Notes: a model not told the origin generated them from the letters alone. 64,000 bases of DNA from Siderastrea siderea (GCA_964030785.1 OZ034967.1:43668533-43732532), one strand, 5' to 3'. Shown: positions 25,401-37,610, counted from the first letter of the stretch. A program made the numbers and translations.

Positions 25401-28400
25401 ACACTTTTTTTCTGACATTCTTTCATTGTTGGGGCTTCGCTGTAAGGGAAGCCTGTCTCTGTACATTATATTCACCATATTATTTATTTGTCTTGTTTTC
25501 TCAGATGAGTCTGAAAATGAGAGAGACGAAGCAGGTAACATGAAGCTCTTGAAGGATTCATACTAGCTAAGAGTTAAGATGACTAATTTTGGACAAACAT
25601 GTAGATGCATGAAACTCACTTAGCGATTAACGGAAATGCAGAGCAATCTATCTGAATCAGTGTAACTGTAAACCGTAGATGATTGTTGTACATGAAACAC
25701 AGTAACAGTTTCATTAAGACATAATCCCCATATTAGATAAAAATTAAGCTTCACTAAATTTTTTTTGTTAAATAGTTAATGGGAGGATTATTTAATACTA
25801 TTCATTTATCATATTTTTTGGCTTGTTTGTTGTTATTGTTGTTGTTATTGTTGTTGTTGTTGGTTTTAGAGAACGCTGTAAAGGAAGCAGGTAAGATACA
25901 GGTTTTCAGCTCACACAAGCAAACGTCAGTGTGGAAAGTCAAAGCGTGTTTTGCGTAAAATGTACTTTGACCATGCTCAAAACAACATATTTGGAAAGTA
26001 CACTGTATTGATAAAGCCGTCATAACCGTTTCTTGAGGGTCTAATCTAACGATGATCCATATTTTTGTTGTAAAAAGATGTGAAATGTGTCATTTGAATA
26101 GCAGCTTTCTATTTTTTTTTTCTCAGAGGATTCAGAAGATGATGCAGGCGAACCAGGTAATGTGCAACTCAGTTTATGGCCATATGTAACTGTCTTGAGC
26201 AAGCTTTATTTTGATGGTACAAGCAGTCTTTATCACAGACAATTTGACATTGGATATCTCCATGGATATACAAAGCAATGTGTGAATGAGAGTTACTCTG
26301 AAAAAATGCCAATAGACGAAACGTTCTCTTTTCTGTCTCTTTTTTTTTTCTTTTATCAAATGAATCATTTGGAGACCCTCTTTCATAACCACAAACGCTG
26401 ACATTCAATTGTATTCAATAAACTGAGAGACAATATGTAGTTTAAATTAACCCCGAGTAAGTGTTGATGCTTGGAAAGTTCTCTACCTTGCAGTGTTAAT
26501 ATACACCGTATAAAGAATAGAAATCCAACTCAAGATCTTCCCAAGAGGCTATATGCATAGAGGAAAGCGACACGCGCAAAGCTAGGAAATTTCAGTTTTC
26601 GAATGATTGACTTTTTTATGCAGATTCTCCAGAAGAAGCGGTTAAAAAATTTCATGCTCCACTTGAATTTGTTTGACAATAAATAATTACAGGTTGACAT
26701 GGCAGATATTCAATCGATGACGGAAATGCACAGCGATATATGGATCAACGCTACTATGCCAAACGACTGATTCTGAAAATTTAACTTTCTGAAGACAAAG
26801 CACAAAATAGGATTTCTTTGTGAACTAATCCTTAATCTAGCATACTTTTGGATAACAAAATGATGACTCCTTTTCATTTTTTTTTTCAGAGGATGACGAA
26901 TCAACTGAGATAGGTGAGAAGAAGTTTTAAGTTTTTGAAGCCATCCTGATCTGAAAACGTAGAAAAAATAACAATGCCTTTCTCCTCAGTTTTTGCAATG
27001 GGAAAATGGAATTTAAAGTAACGTTAATGAGAATTGGGCACGCTTCTGTGAATCAACACAATTAGAGTTGAGAAGTTGGATTGTTATTAACCTCAAAGAC
27101 TGGGTGAATGACACGTTCTACAAAAGTTCCAAGAACTCATTATCGCATCTCTTTCATATATATTTCTCTTGCAAATATGATCTGATAATTGGTCCCAGCA
27201 ACGCTAGGAAACGTTAGTGACCAATGTCATGCAATCTCTTTTGAGAAAGCATGTTTCATTAAAACGGACAATTTATACCATTACTTCTTTCTATTTTCGT
27301 TTTTCAGAAGCTGTTGAAGATGAGCCTAATGAAAGAGGTAAGGTCTCAGTCAAACAGATGCAACTTCATTCATTGTTGTCGTATGCAACTTTCGTTGCGC
27401 GAGATTATTAAACCAGATGCCAAATTCTTAACACCAACCTTGTAGCAGCATGCAGCGAACATAAGAGGCCAGAAATGGTGTGCAGTTATGTAGCGCTTCC
27501 AGTACTTTACGTCGAGTGTAAGTGTGACTTCTAGCGTTGTCTCCATTATATTCCACTCGGGATAGGCTATTTTAAGTAAAGCCTTCAGTGAATCAGAAAC
27601 CACAAGAACAGAAATCTTGAACGCCACTCGTTTTGAAAGTGCGAAAAATCGCCATGATATTCCCCTAGGGTTTGTGTTATTTATCGCTAAAATGATGCTC
27701 AACATATTTGTTTTGCCAATATATTGGCTAAAATAGCTGGGGAAGTGTCGCTGCAACATCCGTAATACACAACATTCAAACTCGTGGCTCACTGTTGGTG
27801 AAAATAACGAAGAAACCAAATTGCACCAAACGTTCTTAACATATCATTGAGCTCAACGAAGTTGAAAGGTTTTAAACAATTTCGTTTATTGAGACGAAAA
27901 ACAAATTGACATGTATTTCACAGATTTCACCCTCCACTCACCACAATATTACACTAAGAAGGCCAGAGTCACAGCTGCCCAAATCATGAGGGAGTCCCTG
28001 TTGTCAGTATATTTGACATTAAGAAGCTGATAGAATAAATTTAGTGAGCCCAATGTGATTGGTCTGCGAACCCTAGTATGCACACCCTGGGAACGTTTGA
28101 TTCCCCGAAGAACAAGCTGCAGGCGAAAAAATTTGGAGAGGTTCAAGTCAAGACCATTGCTAGAGTGGTGGTGTTTTACTGCAGATAGATAAGTTTTAAT
28201 AGTACTATGTTGAACTGAACGGGCCATGCAGACCGAAAAGTTTATTAAGGTATCCTCATCGAGGGGGAGCTTAGGAGAAAACCTTGTTTGTGAGCAAAAG
28301 GCATAGAATTGTCGCACACCAGAACTATATGCTTTCTTAGTGTTATGAGAAAGCGCCATACCCAGGTAATACTTAGCTTCCCTATTCAAAGACTGTGCAG

Positions 28401-31400
28401 GTGGGCAGGGATAGGGTCTGGAGCTGCATTGGACTGAGGGGCTAGCTGACGAAAACGCTCCATCTATGGTATATATATATATATAGCTAATGACTGACGT
28501 GCGGCTGCCCGGTACGAAAAACCCTAAAAAACCCTGTGGGAAAAAATAGGGAACGTACTCTCCAAACCGAAGGCTGAGCGCACTACCCTTGGAGATAGGG
28601 CCAGTCAAGTACCAGATTAAGTGTCAAGTCTAACCACAGGAAGCCCAAGCTAAGGTTGAGAGCTGCGCATAAATTAGACTGTTTTTTCCACGCTATGCAT
28701 AATAATGACATCGGCAACATTTAAGAGTTTGTATGGAAATGCTACAAAACGTCTCAAATTGCCACAAATCAGAAAGAAGTCGAAATAAAAAAGATTTGTC
28801 TTATTTCATTGTTTTATTGGTCATTATTGGAGGGCTTCCTGGGCTGGTTTGCAGCTTTTTGGGCGAGAAATTGAGGTTTATATTTTTCATCAGTTACTGA
28901 ACGTTAAGAATTAATTAAAGGCAGGAAACAGTTTCACACTGCACCTCACTTGAGGTTCAATAAATTCCATCACAATAAACGAATCGCCCTACAACTTCAA
29001 AGGTGTATTCTTGGGTCTTGCGCATACCTCTATTCTTTCTCATGGGTTCCAGATCCTATTTTAAGCCGTCGAAAATCCCTCTAAAATACGAAACTCGCCT
29101 TTCCTGGTATGCGTTTTCATTTGAAGTGCACACATGAATCATTGCGAGCCGCGTTTCGACGACAAAATGTCCCTCAGCCGGGGAGAGGATGAGTGAGATT
29201 GTCCACAAGCAGAAGGCGACACTGCGGAGTCCAGAGAGGTCGGTTCGAGGGAAATAGAAAACTATCGGCACGCCCGTGAAATTTAGTCGCCTCACTTGAC
29301 GCCACGAGTACGCTTTAATGTCTTCGTGCGGCAATATATTAGCATAGTGATTTGTTCCGTCACATTACCTGTTTACCGCTAAAAAAATGTTGTCGAAATT
29401 TAGAAGCAGAGACGAGGAGCAATTTCCATCTAGAAAAAAAATTGCACTGGCCTTTCAAAGGAATGGAAATTGTGTTGGGAATTTTCCACGGTCACAGCAA
29501 TATTTTTTTTTAGGGCAGACAACCCTATATATGGGAATTAAATAATGAGGTTGATTTGCGGGCAGTGAGCAGGATCACTTGCGCCAAATACTCGGCATAA
29601 AATCATCGAATGGATTGATTAGAGTGCAGCAAAAGATAGTTCTTCGTTCGTCCCTAAAACGAAATAATGGTTTTCCAAGTCAAGTTAGGCGAGTGAATTT
29701 CACGGCCGCTCTAATATTTCTCTATTTCTGTAAACCGACCTCTCTGGACTCCGCAGTGTCGTGTTTGCTAATGTCGACAATCTCACTCAGCCTGTCCCCG
29801 GCTGAGGGACATTTTGTCGTCGAAACACGGCTCGCAATAATTCATGTGTGCACTTCAAATAAAAACGCATACCAGGAAAGGCGAGTTTCGTATTTTAGAG
29901 GGATTTTCGATTGCTTAAAATAGGATCTGGAACCAATGAGAAAGAACAGAGGTATGCGCAAGACCCAAGAATACACCTTTGAAGTTGTAGGGCGATTCGT
30001 TTATTGTGATGGAATTTATCGAACCTCAAGTGAGGTGCAGTGTGAAATTGTTTCCTGCCTTTAATTAATTCTAAACGTTCAGTAACTGATGAAAAATATA
30101 AACCTCAATTTCTCGCCCAAAAAGCTGCAAACCAGCCCAGGAAGCCCTCAAATAATGACCAATACAACAATGAAATAAGGCAAATCTTTTTTATTTCGAC
30201 TTCTTTCTGATTTGTGGCAATTTGAGACGTTTCGTATCATTTCCATACAAACTCTAAAATGCTGCCGATGTCATTATTATGCATAGTGTGCTGATCTCAT
30301 TATTATGCATAGCGTGGAAAAAACAGTCTATGCGCAGCTCTCAACCTTAGCTTGGGCTGCCTGTGGTCTAACATATGTTTACATGTGTAAGTCCATATAT
30401 AGAAGGTAATGTCCTCAGCTGCACTGTCCATTGAGCAACACCAAGGTGTGACAAAGGTAATCCAGCGGCTGGTAGCAGGATAGACGAACATCTTCAAGAT
30501 AGCTCACATGTGCAAAACAAGATAACAAAACAATAGATGAGAGGAAAGCAATGGTATTGGTCCACTGGGACCGGATATAGCCATATGACGATAAACTGAA
30601 AACAGTAACACCTTAGATATCGCATGGCATTAACACCTGGACGACAAAAAATTGGCCACCCGGTAAGACAGATCAAACGTCAAAAATCGTATGGCGGCCG
30701 ACCCGTGTGAGAGTATGGGAAAAGACAAAAATAATACTCCAGTTGTAAATGGAAGACGAATGTATAAAAAAAAAATAACTACCAAAGCGAAGAGAAAACA
30801 ACGTAACGCTAATGGAGACAACATATGGCAGCAAAGCGCTAATTGGCACATAACTTCGCCAAAACATAAATATTAGCTGCGAGTATTCATCGCTAAAATG
30901 TAGCGAAGCAAAGGTGATATATATCTGAGCAAAAGAGATACTTTGATCGGAGAAAAGGGGCATTTAATGACTTGTTTACGCAAGTGCAAGCGATAGTAAT
31001 CTTTGTAAAAGGAACGTTGGCATGAACCCGAGTGATAACTAAACTAAGAGAATATGGGATAACCGACCGGTAGAAACTGTCAACGACGAACGATAGAAAT
31101 CGATACAGCGTGACAAGAAGAGCATAGAGACTTTAGTATTATGCTCCTAAAACTTACTTATTATTATTATAAGAAAGCTGACGTCCATTGGGTAACTGTA
31201 ATTTACTTGTTCCAATAACGTGACGGCAGTAGGAACCAAAATAGAGTAACAATAGGTAGCCAAATAACAATGATACTCTTCCAGACGGTTGAGCCGTGAG
31301 ACGTAATCACCCGATCTGACGATGAGACTCAAAACCCACGGTAAACAAATTCCCAAGCCGAGGGGAGACAACCTAAAGCTTTGATCGTTTGGCATTGGCC

Positions 31401-34400
31401 AAATAAGGTTAGACTAACACTATCTACGAATGACAGGTTTTGACCGCGATTCCTCTGGTGACCCGAGATTGAGATCGAAATGGGAACGAAGTTAAACACC
31501 ACACTGGACCGACAAACAGAAAGAGGAAAACGGGAATCGGGGAAAAAGTATAAAGAAGACTTTAAAAAACACAAGGGAGTAAAGCCACGAAATATTAAAC
31601 CGCTAGCGAGGGCGAAAGGGTCATGCACGTAAACAAGCGTCCGAAAGGGAAATACGAACGAAATAAAAAGACAACTACATCAAGAAAACGGGAAGACTAA
31701 TTCTGTACCCCAACAATTTAAGCTTAGACAGTCTTAAATGTGTTATACAAACCTGCGATCGAGCGGGATGGACAATCCCAGAGAAGAGAACGGCACGGAA
31801 CAGCGGCGGGGAGCCGTGGGGTCACGCGGGCTTGGAGAAGAAAATCGTCTTCAGTCGTCGGCGTAGTTGTTGCGGTCAAAGTTGCAAGGAGGCTCATTTC
31901 CCTTTACGCAATGTCAGAGGTGGCTATAAATAGCAGCCAACTGTCGATGAAGATGTTCACCTTCTTCTTAAAAAACCTTGTGATAGAAGACTCAAGAACT
32001 GTAGCTAAATATAAAATGTGCGTGATCGCTGATTGGTGACAAAACTGTTTCTTTTCGTTCGACCCCGTCGGGGCAAAATGTCGTGTTCCTCACCGAACCA
32101 AGGTTCCCTTCAACGGTGTAACAACGGCAGAGGAAAAATGGCATCAAGTGGCAGGCTATTGAGACGAAGTGAAAGGATCTCGCAGGAAAGAGGAAGGCAC
32201 GTACTTGGCTTGAGCAAGGGAAACGACTCTGTTGACCAGCCACGGGCGGCGACGAACATTCCTTGCGGGTGAATTCCATCGTGCGTAGCGCTGTATTAAA
32301 CGGTGTTCTAAGTAAAACTTGGATTATGACGATGTGCCAGTCAGTTTCAGCGGGGAAAATTAACAAAATAGACGACTAACTTCTTGAAAACAGTTCTGAC
32401 TACAGTGTTGCTCGTGTTAAAACTGAACGAAGACAATATGAGCATTGAATATACTCTTACAAAAGGCCTGATGCTATTGGTCAACTGACGGTGGGTTTCC
32501 TGGGGTACTCACGTGAAAAGATGGCATAAGGTAGATTACTGGACAAAGTTCGAAGCTCAAACAAGAGTTATTGATTAACTGAAATTTATTTCTTATGATC
32601 AATAAATTGTGATAACGACCTTGGTTACAATATTCCATTAAAAGGAAAGTGTTTATTAAACACCCAGGCATTACGTACACAGTGTACTACGGAGTATACA
32701 TTAAGACTTTAAAAAACATTGAGATACATAAAAGATGTTAACACTTCACACTGGACAGAATTCTCCCTCATCCATTGACATCATTTACACGCAACACAAT
32801 ATACTTTTCTAAATTTATTGTTTCCTGCAAAAAAGGATAAAATTCACTTTTGCTATAAGGATAAGAGAAGAAAAATATGATAAAAAGTTTCACTATTCTC
32901 ATAAGATTTTGAATGCCTGACTTAATACATCAAGGAATTTAGGAGGATCTTAAAATCTGCCAAGTGGGGAGACGTTCCAACCATCCCTCCTTCATCCTTA
33001 CAACAATAGGGAATATGACTTAATTGGTTCGTCTGAGGGTTGACGTCACAACTCTCGGGAATGACTGAGTCTATTTTCACAAGCATTTTTACTTTTTATG
33101 ATTTTTCATTGACTGTTTAATACGTCATAACTCTTATTTGATTACTATTTTCAGAAGATACGGAGGATGAACTAAGCGAACTCGGTGAGAAGCGCTTTAT
33201 TTGTTCTTTTGGTCTTAAATCAATTGCAGTTGCAAAGTATTGTTTTTCCCTCAATCGTGCTTTACTATATTATATGGTCGGGATTGTTTTGCTACGAACA
33301 ACGACCAATTGTTCAACGGTTTACTGGTAATCCGGCCGTCAATTTACTGCAAGCTGTAACTCTAGTGGAACTTTCAGCAATCAACGCAATATACAAGCTT
33401 GTGCAAAAAAAAAAGTGAAGTGAAATTAAGAGGTCTCGTCCATTATTGCTCTTGTGGTAAAATTTAACCCTTACCTTCCACAGCAAGACGTGGATTAACT
33501 GTTCTGAACGACATTTAAGCAAAAAAAACAAAAGCAGTTACTAGTTTGATATTACAGAGGGCAAAATTACTGATTGCTGATTGGTCAAGACAGAGGGCCT
33601 TTTTTTTCTTAATTTTCTTTCAAAACGAGGGCAAAATTACTGACTCTTTATTGGCCAAGTGCCAAAATTACTGCTATTTGATTGGCTGAGCGCGAGAGCG
33701 CGCCATTTGCATTTGCCATAACACTGAGAGGGAACTTTCCGAAAGGCGATTTGCAGTTGAAAAGGGGGTGGAAACCGCTCTGTGCCAAGAAAAGTGGATG
33801 AAAAACATTCCCTTCAATCAATGAATACGTCCTTGAAGTAAAACCAATTTCTCACTAGTTCCCCGCGCTTTTCTCGCTTTCGTTTAATATATTTTTGTTC
33901 TTTAACGACAAAACTAGAAGCTTGCGTAATAACGATGTTTTGGCTTTTAAATATAGACGACCCACAACGGCCTAGACGAAGACGGGGACCACGAAGAAAA
34001 TCTCGATCTGGACGTCCTGGACGAGGACGACGCCCCAGACAAGGAGGATCTAAACGGGGTAGAAAACCTGGACGTCCAGGAAGACCACGGCGTGGAGGAC
34101 GACCCGGAGGTAGCGGTGGACGACGTAAAAGTAGACGTGGGCGCGGACGTGGGAGCGGACGTGGGCGTAGACGTGGGCCGGGCGGTGGACGACCTGGAGG
34201 ACCTGGAGGTAACGGTGGACGACGTAAAAGTGGACGGCGACGCGGACGTGGGCGTAGACCGGGAGGTGGACGTCCTGGAGGTAGTGGTGGACGCGGACGT
34301 GGCCGTGGACGTGGACGTGGACGTGCAAGTCGTAAGTGACGCAGTTTTTGCGAAAACCTTTGTCTTCCTAAAGGCTCTGAAGCCAACAAAATAATATTAA

Positions 34401-36193
34401 AAAATTAATAATAACAGCGAAACAAAAGAAATGATACAAGTTGCGTGTAAAATGTATGGCCATTTTCTTTTCTCCAATTAAAGTATTCCAGGGAAGGAGA
34501 CCTTGAAAATGAACTATCTTGTCTATCGTATTTTCAAAAAAAATGAGGCAATAAAAAGTGTGCATGAAATCGCATTGAACTTGTCAAGTTCAGTATAACT
34601 ACCGTGGTGCACTTTTGGCGTGTTTTAGAAAACAAACATCGCATTAGAAAGTTAACAAGCAGACCTTAATACGATTTGTGGGGAATTGTAGGGCCTCACA
34701 GTACCCTGGTTTGCTTCGATTTCAGGTCGACGAGGATCGTGCCCTCTCGTGACATACCAAGGTTCCAATATTGAGAACTCTGTACTCATTGAAAGCGGAT
34801 TTAGGAGCCATATGAACACCATCAATAGTTATGCCAGAAATTGTGGAGTAACGGTAGGTTGGTTGGTTGGTTGATTTGTTTGTTTATTTGTTGCTTTTTT
34901 ATTTGTTGGTTGGTTGGTTGGTTTTATCCAAACGACGCTTTACTTGATCCACCGCGAGAAGGGAGGGCGGGCTGTGTTCAAACATGACGTCACGTCACCA
35001 CCAAAACCAAAACCAATACCAGCATAGCCAAACCAACACCAAAGTAACAAACCAGTCAATCGCAATGGACACAAACATCACAAAGAGCCAACCATAGGTG
35101 GTCGAAGCAAATAAATGTAAATGGTCTCAAGCTTAGGAAAACGAGTTCGAGCAAGTCACCTTTCAATCATTTTGAAAAAGCTGATTCACTGAGATATTCT
35201 TTTCATTTTTATAACGCAAAGAAACCTCACTGCTTAAACCTCTCTTTTATGTAAGCGCTTAAAAAGTAGTCTTTTTCCTGTAAATATTCCAAGGATAACA
35301 AATTCAGAATGACTCGAGTTCTTGCACATACCTAAAATTTCGTAAGAGGGTAAATTACGTTTTCTCTGACCTTTTGGAATATTTTTTAAGTGCTTGGCAA
35401 CAGAAGAAGATCAGGGTTTTTTCCAGTTGTTTTTCTCCGGGGGACGGGATTTGAATGCTCGGGACTTGTCCCATGTTTCAGTTTTTTTAAACTAAATATT
35501 CCTTTGCATTTAATTTCTTTTCAGTTTTAACCTTTGGCACGCTCAATGAAAATCTTTATTTATAAAACAAATTCCGCCACAACGGACGTGTCACTTAATA
35601 AATACAATATGAACAAAAACTATTAATTACGATAGTGAACGCTTAATGAACAAGGAAAGACATCTGTTAGAAAACAAAAAAAACCTTGGAAGCTTTCAAC
35701 GAACGATGTCATTGGCCAGTTAAAGGCGTCTGTACCTAATTGCATCAGTTCCTGTGTATAATTTAGACGTACAACCAAACGAAAGGCTAGCTTAAAAAAC
35801 TTGTCCATGCATCCAGCGAGCATCTTGCCTTAAAAGGACAAAGTTCAAGAATTTAGTTTAGATTTTCATTTAATTTTCATTTTTTTTTCTTAGCTGTATG
35901 TGACGTGGGGTTACAGGGAGTCGGGTGCGACCCATAGCAACCACAAGGTGGGACATGCGATTGACATGAACACGAGGGAAACACCTGGCGGGAGTTTGTG
36001 CACATGGAATTGCCTGCTTAATCCAAGGGGGAAAACAAAGTGCTTCATCGACGCAATCAAAGCTAATCCAACTCTTCGTTGGGGCGGGGACTTTTCAAAC
36101 AGGGACCCGGTTCACATTGACGACAATTTATGGTTTAGGAACCCTACTTTGTGGAACCAGCTTCAAAGCCAACTAAGGCCTGTCTGCCCTTGA
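22425..36193 (+). CDS. Copy 2: secreted acidic-array / Arg-Gly-rich / M15-type peptidoglycan peptidase
   Basis: Seventeen exons assembled from splice sites and phase: 22425-22485, 22593-22613, 23322-23366, 23542-23595, 23933-23986, 24221-24274, 24637-24687, 24915-24962, 25505-25534, 25870-25890, 26127-26156, 26890-26913, 27308-27337, 33155-33184, 33957-34331, 34726-34853, 35894-36193. Total 1356 nt, 451 residues. Residues 1-20 form a signal peptide (MWLLAVSLLAATAGFH). Residues 28-184 are acidic, one short motif per exon. Residues 185-310 are Arg/Gly-rich. Residues 311-451 form an M15-like zinc peptidase domain. All introns are phase 1 except the last (phase 0). Every internal phase-1 exon can be dropped without a frameshift. 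Introns carry transposons, the largest between 27338 and 33154. Known M15 enzymes cleave peptidoglycan stem peptides; secretion and charge make an extracellular antibacterial role plausible but unproven. The exon at 24637 uses a weak acceptor (tttaag). Confidence 0.8.
25009..25056 (+). pseudogene. Pseudo-exon of the acidic array in copy 2
   Basis: After a weak acceptor (tataccag) the phase-1 frame reads ENPVDDT then TAG, and the expected donor GCAG|GTAAG has become GCAA|GTAAG. An equivalent stretch with the same stop exists in copy 3 near 42108, so the exon died before those two copies separated. Confidence 0.55.
27915..28390 (-). pseudogene. Tyrosine recombinase remnant (DIRS/Crypton-like)
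   Basis: On the minus strand about 145 codons resemble the N-terminal SAM-like domain and start of the catalytic domain of retroelement or Crypton tyrosine recombinases: ALSHNTKKAYSSGVRQF, then STIKTYLSAVKHHH, then the catalytic-domain entry IWAAVTLAF. Just after this a TAA interrupts the frame, and similarity resumes briefly as YCGEWRVKS before being lost. The catalytic Arg, His and Tyr are not present. It lies in a large intron of copy 2, directly beside the inverted repeat at 28629. Confidence 0.7.
28486..28497. repeat. TA dinucleotide microsatellite
   Basis: A short run of TA units (tatatatatata) at the junction between the recombinase remnant and the sequence to its right. Confidence 0.6.
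28629..30371. mobile_element. Large inverted repeat with 0.7-kb arms
   Basis: Left arm 28629-29300 and right arm about 29678-30371 are near-identical reverse complements around a unique loop of about 380 bp. Outer ends read gtctaaccacaggaagccca on the left and, reverse-complemented, gttagaccacaggcagccca on the right. Both arms encode the same stretch (GHFVVETRLA, ERRVSYFRGIFD) outward from the centre. The right arm has a small internal duplication (attattatgcatagcg). A clear target duplication could not be found. Candidate long-TIR transposon or foldback. Confidence 0.75.
30372..33150. other. Remainder of the giant copy 2 intron; no exon recognised
   Basis: The stretch contains several mid-size frames on both strands but none with a recognisable family motif. 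Around 31740-32280 composition is richer in GC and holds frames on both strands, which could be an eroded mobile element. No splice-flanked acidic exon of the array is seen until 33155. Confidence 0.35.
33560..33705. repeat. Imperfect tandem repeat with three ATTGG (CCAAT) boxes in the intron before the Arg/Gly exon
   Basis: The unit gggcaaaattactga...ttggtc/ttggcc/ttggct recurs at about 33560, 33627 and 33662, giving GATTGGTC, TATTGGCC and GATTGGCT. The unit before copy 1's Arg/Gly exon is not obviously present. It could be a local duplication or an internal CCAAT-type promoter feeding the last three exons. Confidence 0.45.
33957..34331 (+). other. Arg/Gly-rich exon of copy 2
   Basis: A 375-nt exon between acceptor ...aaatatag and donor AGTC|GTAAGT, phase 1-1. 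It encodes about 125 residues almost wholly Arg, Gly, Pro, Lys and Ser with repeated RGRGRG and GRPGG units and few other residues. The first residues DDPQRPRR match copy 1 (EDPQRSRR). The regular GGACGT codon pattern creates long open frames on every strand; only the spliced plus frame is taken as real. Confidence 0.75.
34726..36193 (+). other. M15-like zinc peptidase domain of copy 2 (two exons)
   Basis: Exons 34726-34853 and 35894-36193 joined by a phase 0 intron. The domain contains SNHKVGHAIDMN (H369, D376), LRWGGDF and DPVHID (D423, H426). In the M15 family the pattern SxHxxGxAxD supplies two zinc ligands, and the later WGGD...DxxH supplies the catalytic acid and third ligand, so all expected active-site residues are present. 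Six cysteines (two in the first exon, four in the second) suit an extracellular fold. The closest general resemblance is to phage and bacterial endolysin-type M15 domains; eukaryotic relatives are known to occur sporadically. Confidence 0.82.
34856..34922. repeat. GGTT/GTTT microsatellite
   Basis: Runs of ggtt and gttt tetranucleotides immediately after the donor at 34854. The same position in copy 3 (46121-46192) carries a longer GGTT run, so the repeat predates the copy 2/3 split. Confidence 0.8.
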
Positions 36194-36420
36194 AAATTGG
36201 AACGATCTACCGGGACACGTGAGAGGCGAAAACCCTGGATACAAAAATAAAATGGTGTAACTTAAAATTAAGTCCAAGCTTTTTCAACGCGCCGTTAAAT
36301 TTAGTTGAGTATAGGCTTTTTAATTGTAGGTTGTTCAATCGCGCTTTGCCTGTAATAAGAACCCTAGTTTTTAATCTGCTTTGACTGCTTTAAACAGTGT
36401 ATTTGCAAGTACAGTAAACA

Positions 36421-36426
36421 AATAAA
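36421..36426 (+). terminator. Polyadenylation signal of copy 2
   Basis: AATAAA in gtaaacaaataaatacc, about 230 bases after the stop, at the same place in the aligned 3' regions of all three copies. An earlier AATAAA near 36247 is a possible alternative. Confidence 0.7.
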
Positions 36427-37610
36427 TACCACCTAATGAATTTAAAAGCGTTTTTCTGCCGTCGTCTCTACTCCGATATTCTATCCTTTTGTTTACTATG
36501 TCACAGTATTAAACAATGATTATTATAACAAAGCTCGCGCGCTGGTCCTATCGAATTCCTAATGAACCATCATGCGGGTGTATATCTGTAGATAAGCACG
36601 ACCGTGCGTATATAACATGACGTGTGCAGTTGCATTTTGCTGCAAAGTTCCCGTCGAGTTTAGTTGCGAGTTCCTGTTTCTAAACTTTCCGACAGTCAAT
36701 GGAAGAAACTAGCAAAGAACTTCCAAATTTTTCTCTTGGCATTGACCTTTTAGCCAGAAAGCAGCCAACAAGCAAGAGCAAGACCAAAAAAACGAAGCAC
36801 TTAAGTTATGGATGCACTTGGTTTTTTCTGCCCCTAGCGACCAAAAATGTCTTCTTTGCGAGCAACTCGGCGAGTAAATGACCGAGAAAAATCACTTTAC
36901 AGCAGAGTTAAACTAGGGAGAAATTACAACAGCGAAATTGTTGCAGAGTGTTGTTCTCTTAGGACGAGCAAGGAACTCGTTAAAAAGCTGAAGAAACTCG
37001 AACTTAATTAGTCTTTAGCTTTGTGTTTACGACTCTCAACGAATGTTCACACAGTAGGTTTTATACGGAAAACTTTTGACACCAAAATATCAAGACATGA
37101 CACAAAATAAAACAGTAAAATTGAAGCGAACCGCTTAATAATAAGTGTCACACGTTTTCGGTGATTCACTACCAAAATCAAGCTAAATAAGCACCGACAA
37201 CCAGAAAGGACAAAACTTTTTCGACTATACACTACACAAAATAACATCGTTTTACCTGCAGTCGATGTAGCTCTGTGTTCAAGCAGCTCCATAAGTTCAA
37301 AAAAAAATAATATGTAACGCAAAATAAGTTGAATGATCGACTGAGCCGAGAACCACTTCGTTTTGTGTTCGTTTCAACTCAGACTCGCAGCTGCCATGCT
37401 GCAATCATGCAGCTTCAATCCGTTCTTTCTTGATTTTGTTGGTAACAGCGACTTAGTTTTGAATCAGCTGCGCACTGATTCGTATTGCTTATAATTTACA
37501 ATTTCAACGGAAGCGAAATGGAACTGCAGCATTCCGCCAAAAAAATACTATTTCATAAAGCTTACTCAATCATTCAGTTTTCGCCGGCATTTCCACTGGC
37601 TATGTTATAA

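Noticed and set aside
26624..26645. Candidate acidic exon (SPEEA) in copy 2 and its relative near 45750 in copy 3
   Set aside because: No donor in the required phase; the length would shift the frame.
28629..30371. Polinton with long terminal inverted repeats
   Set aside because: Arms are of suitable length but the interior is only 0.38 kb with no polinton genes and ends do not match cleanly.
33814..34394. Minus-strand and alternative plus-strand frames across the copy 2 Arg/Gly exon
   Set aside because: Same low-complexity effect; only the spliced phase 1 frame joins to the M15 domain.
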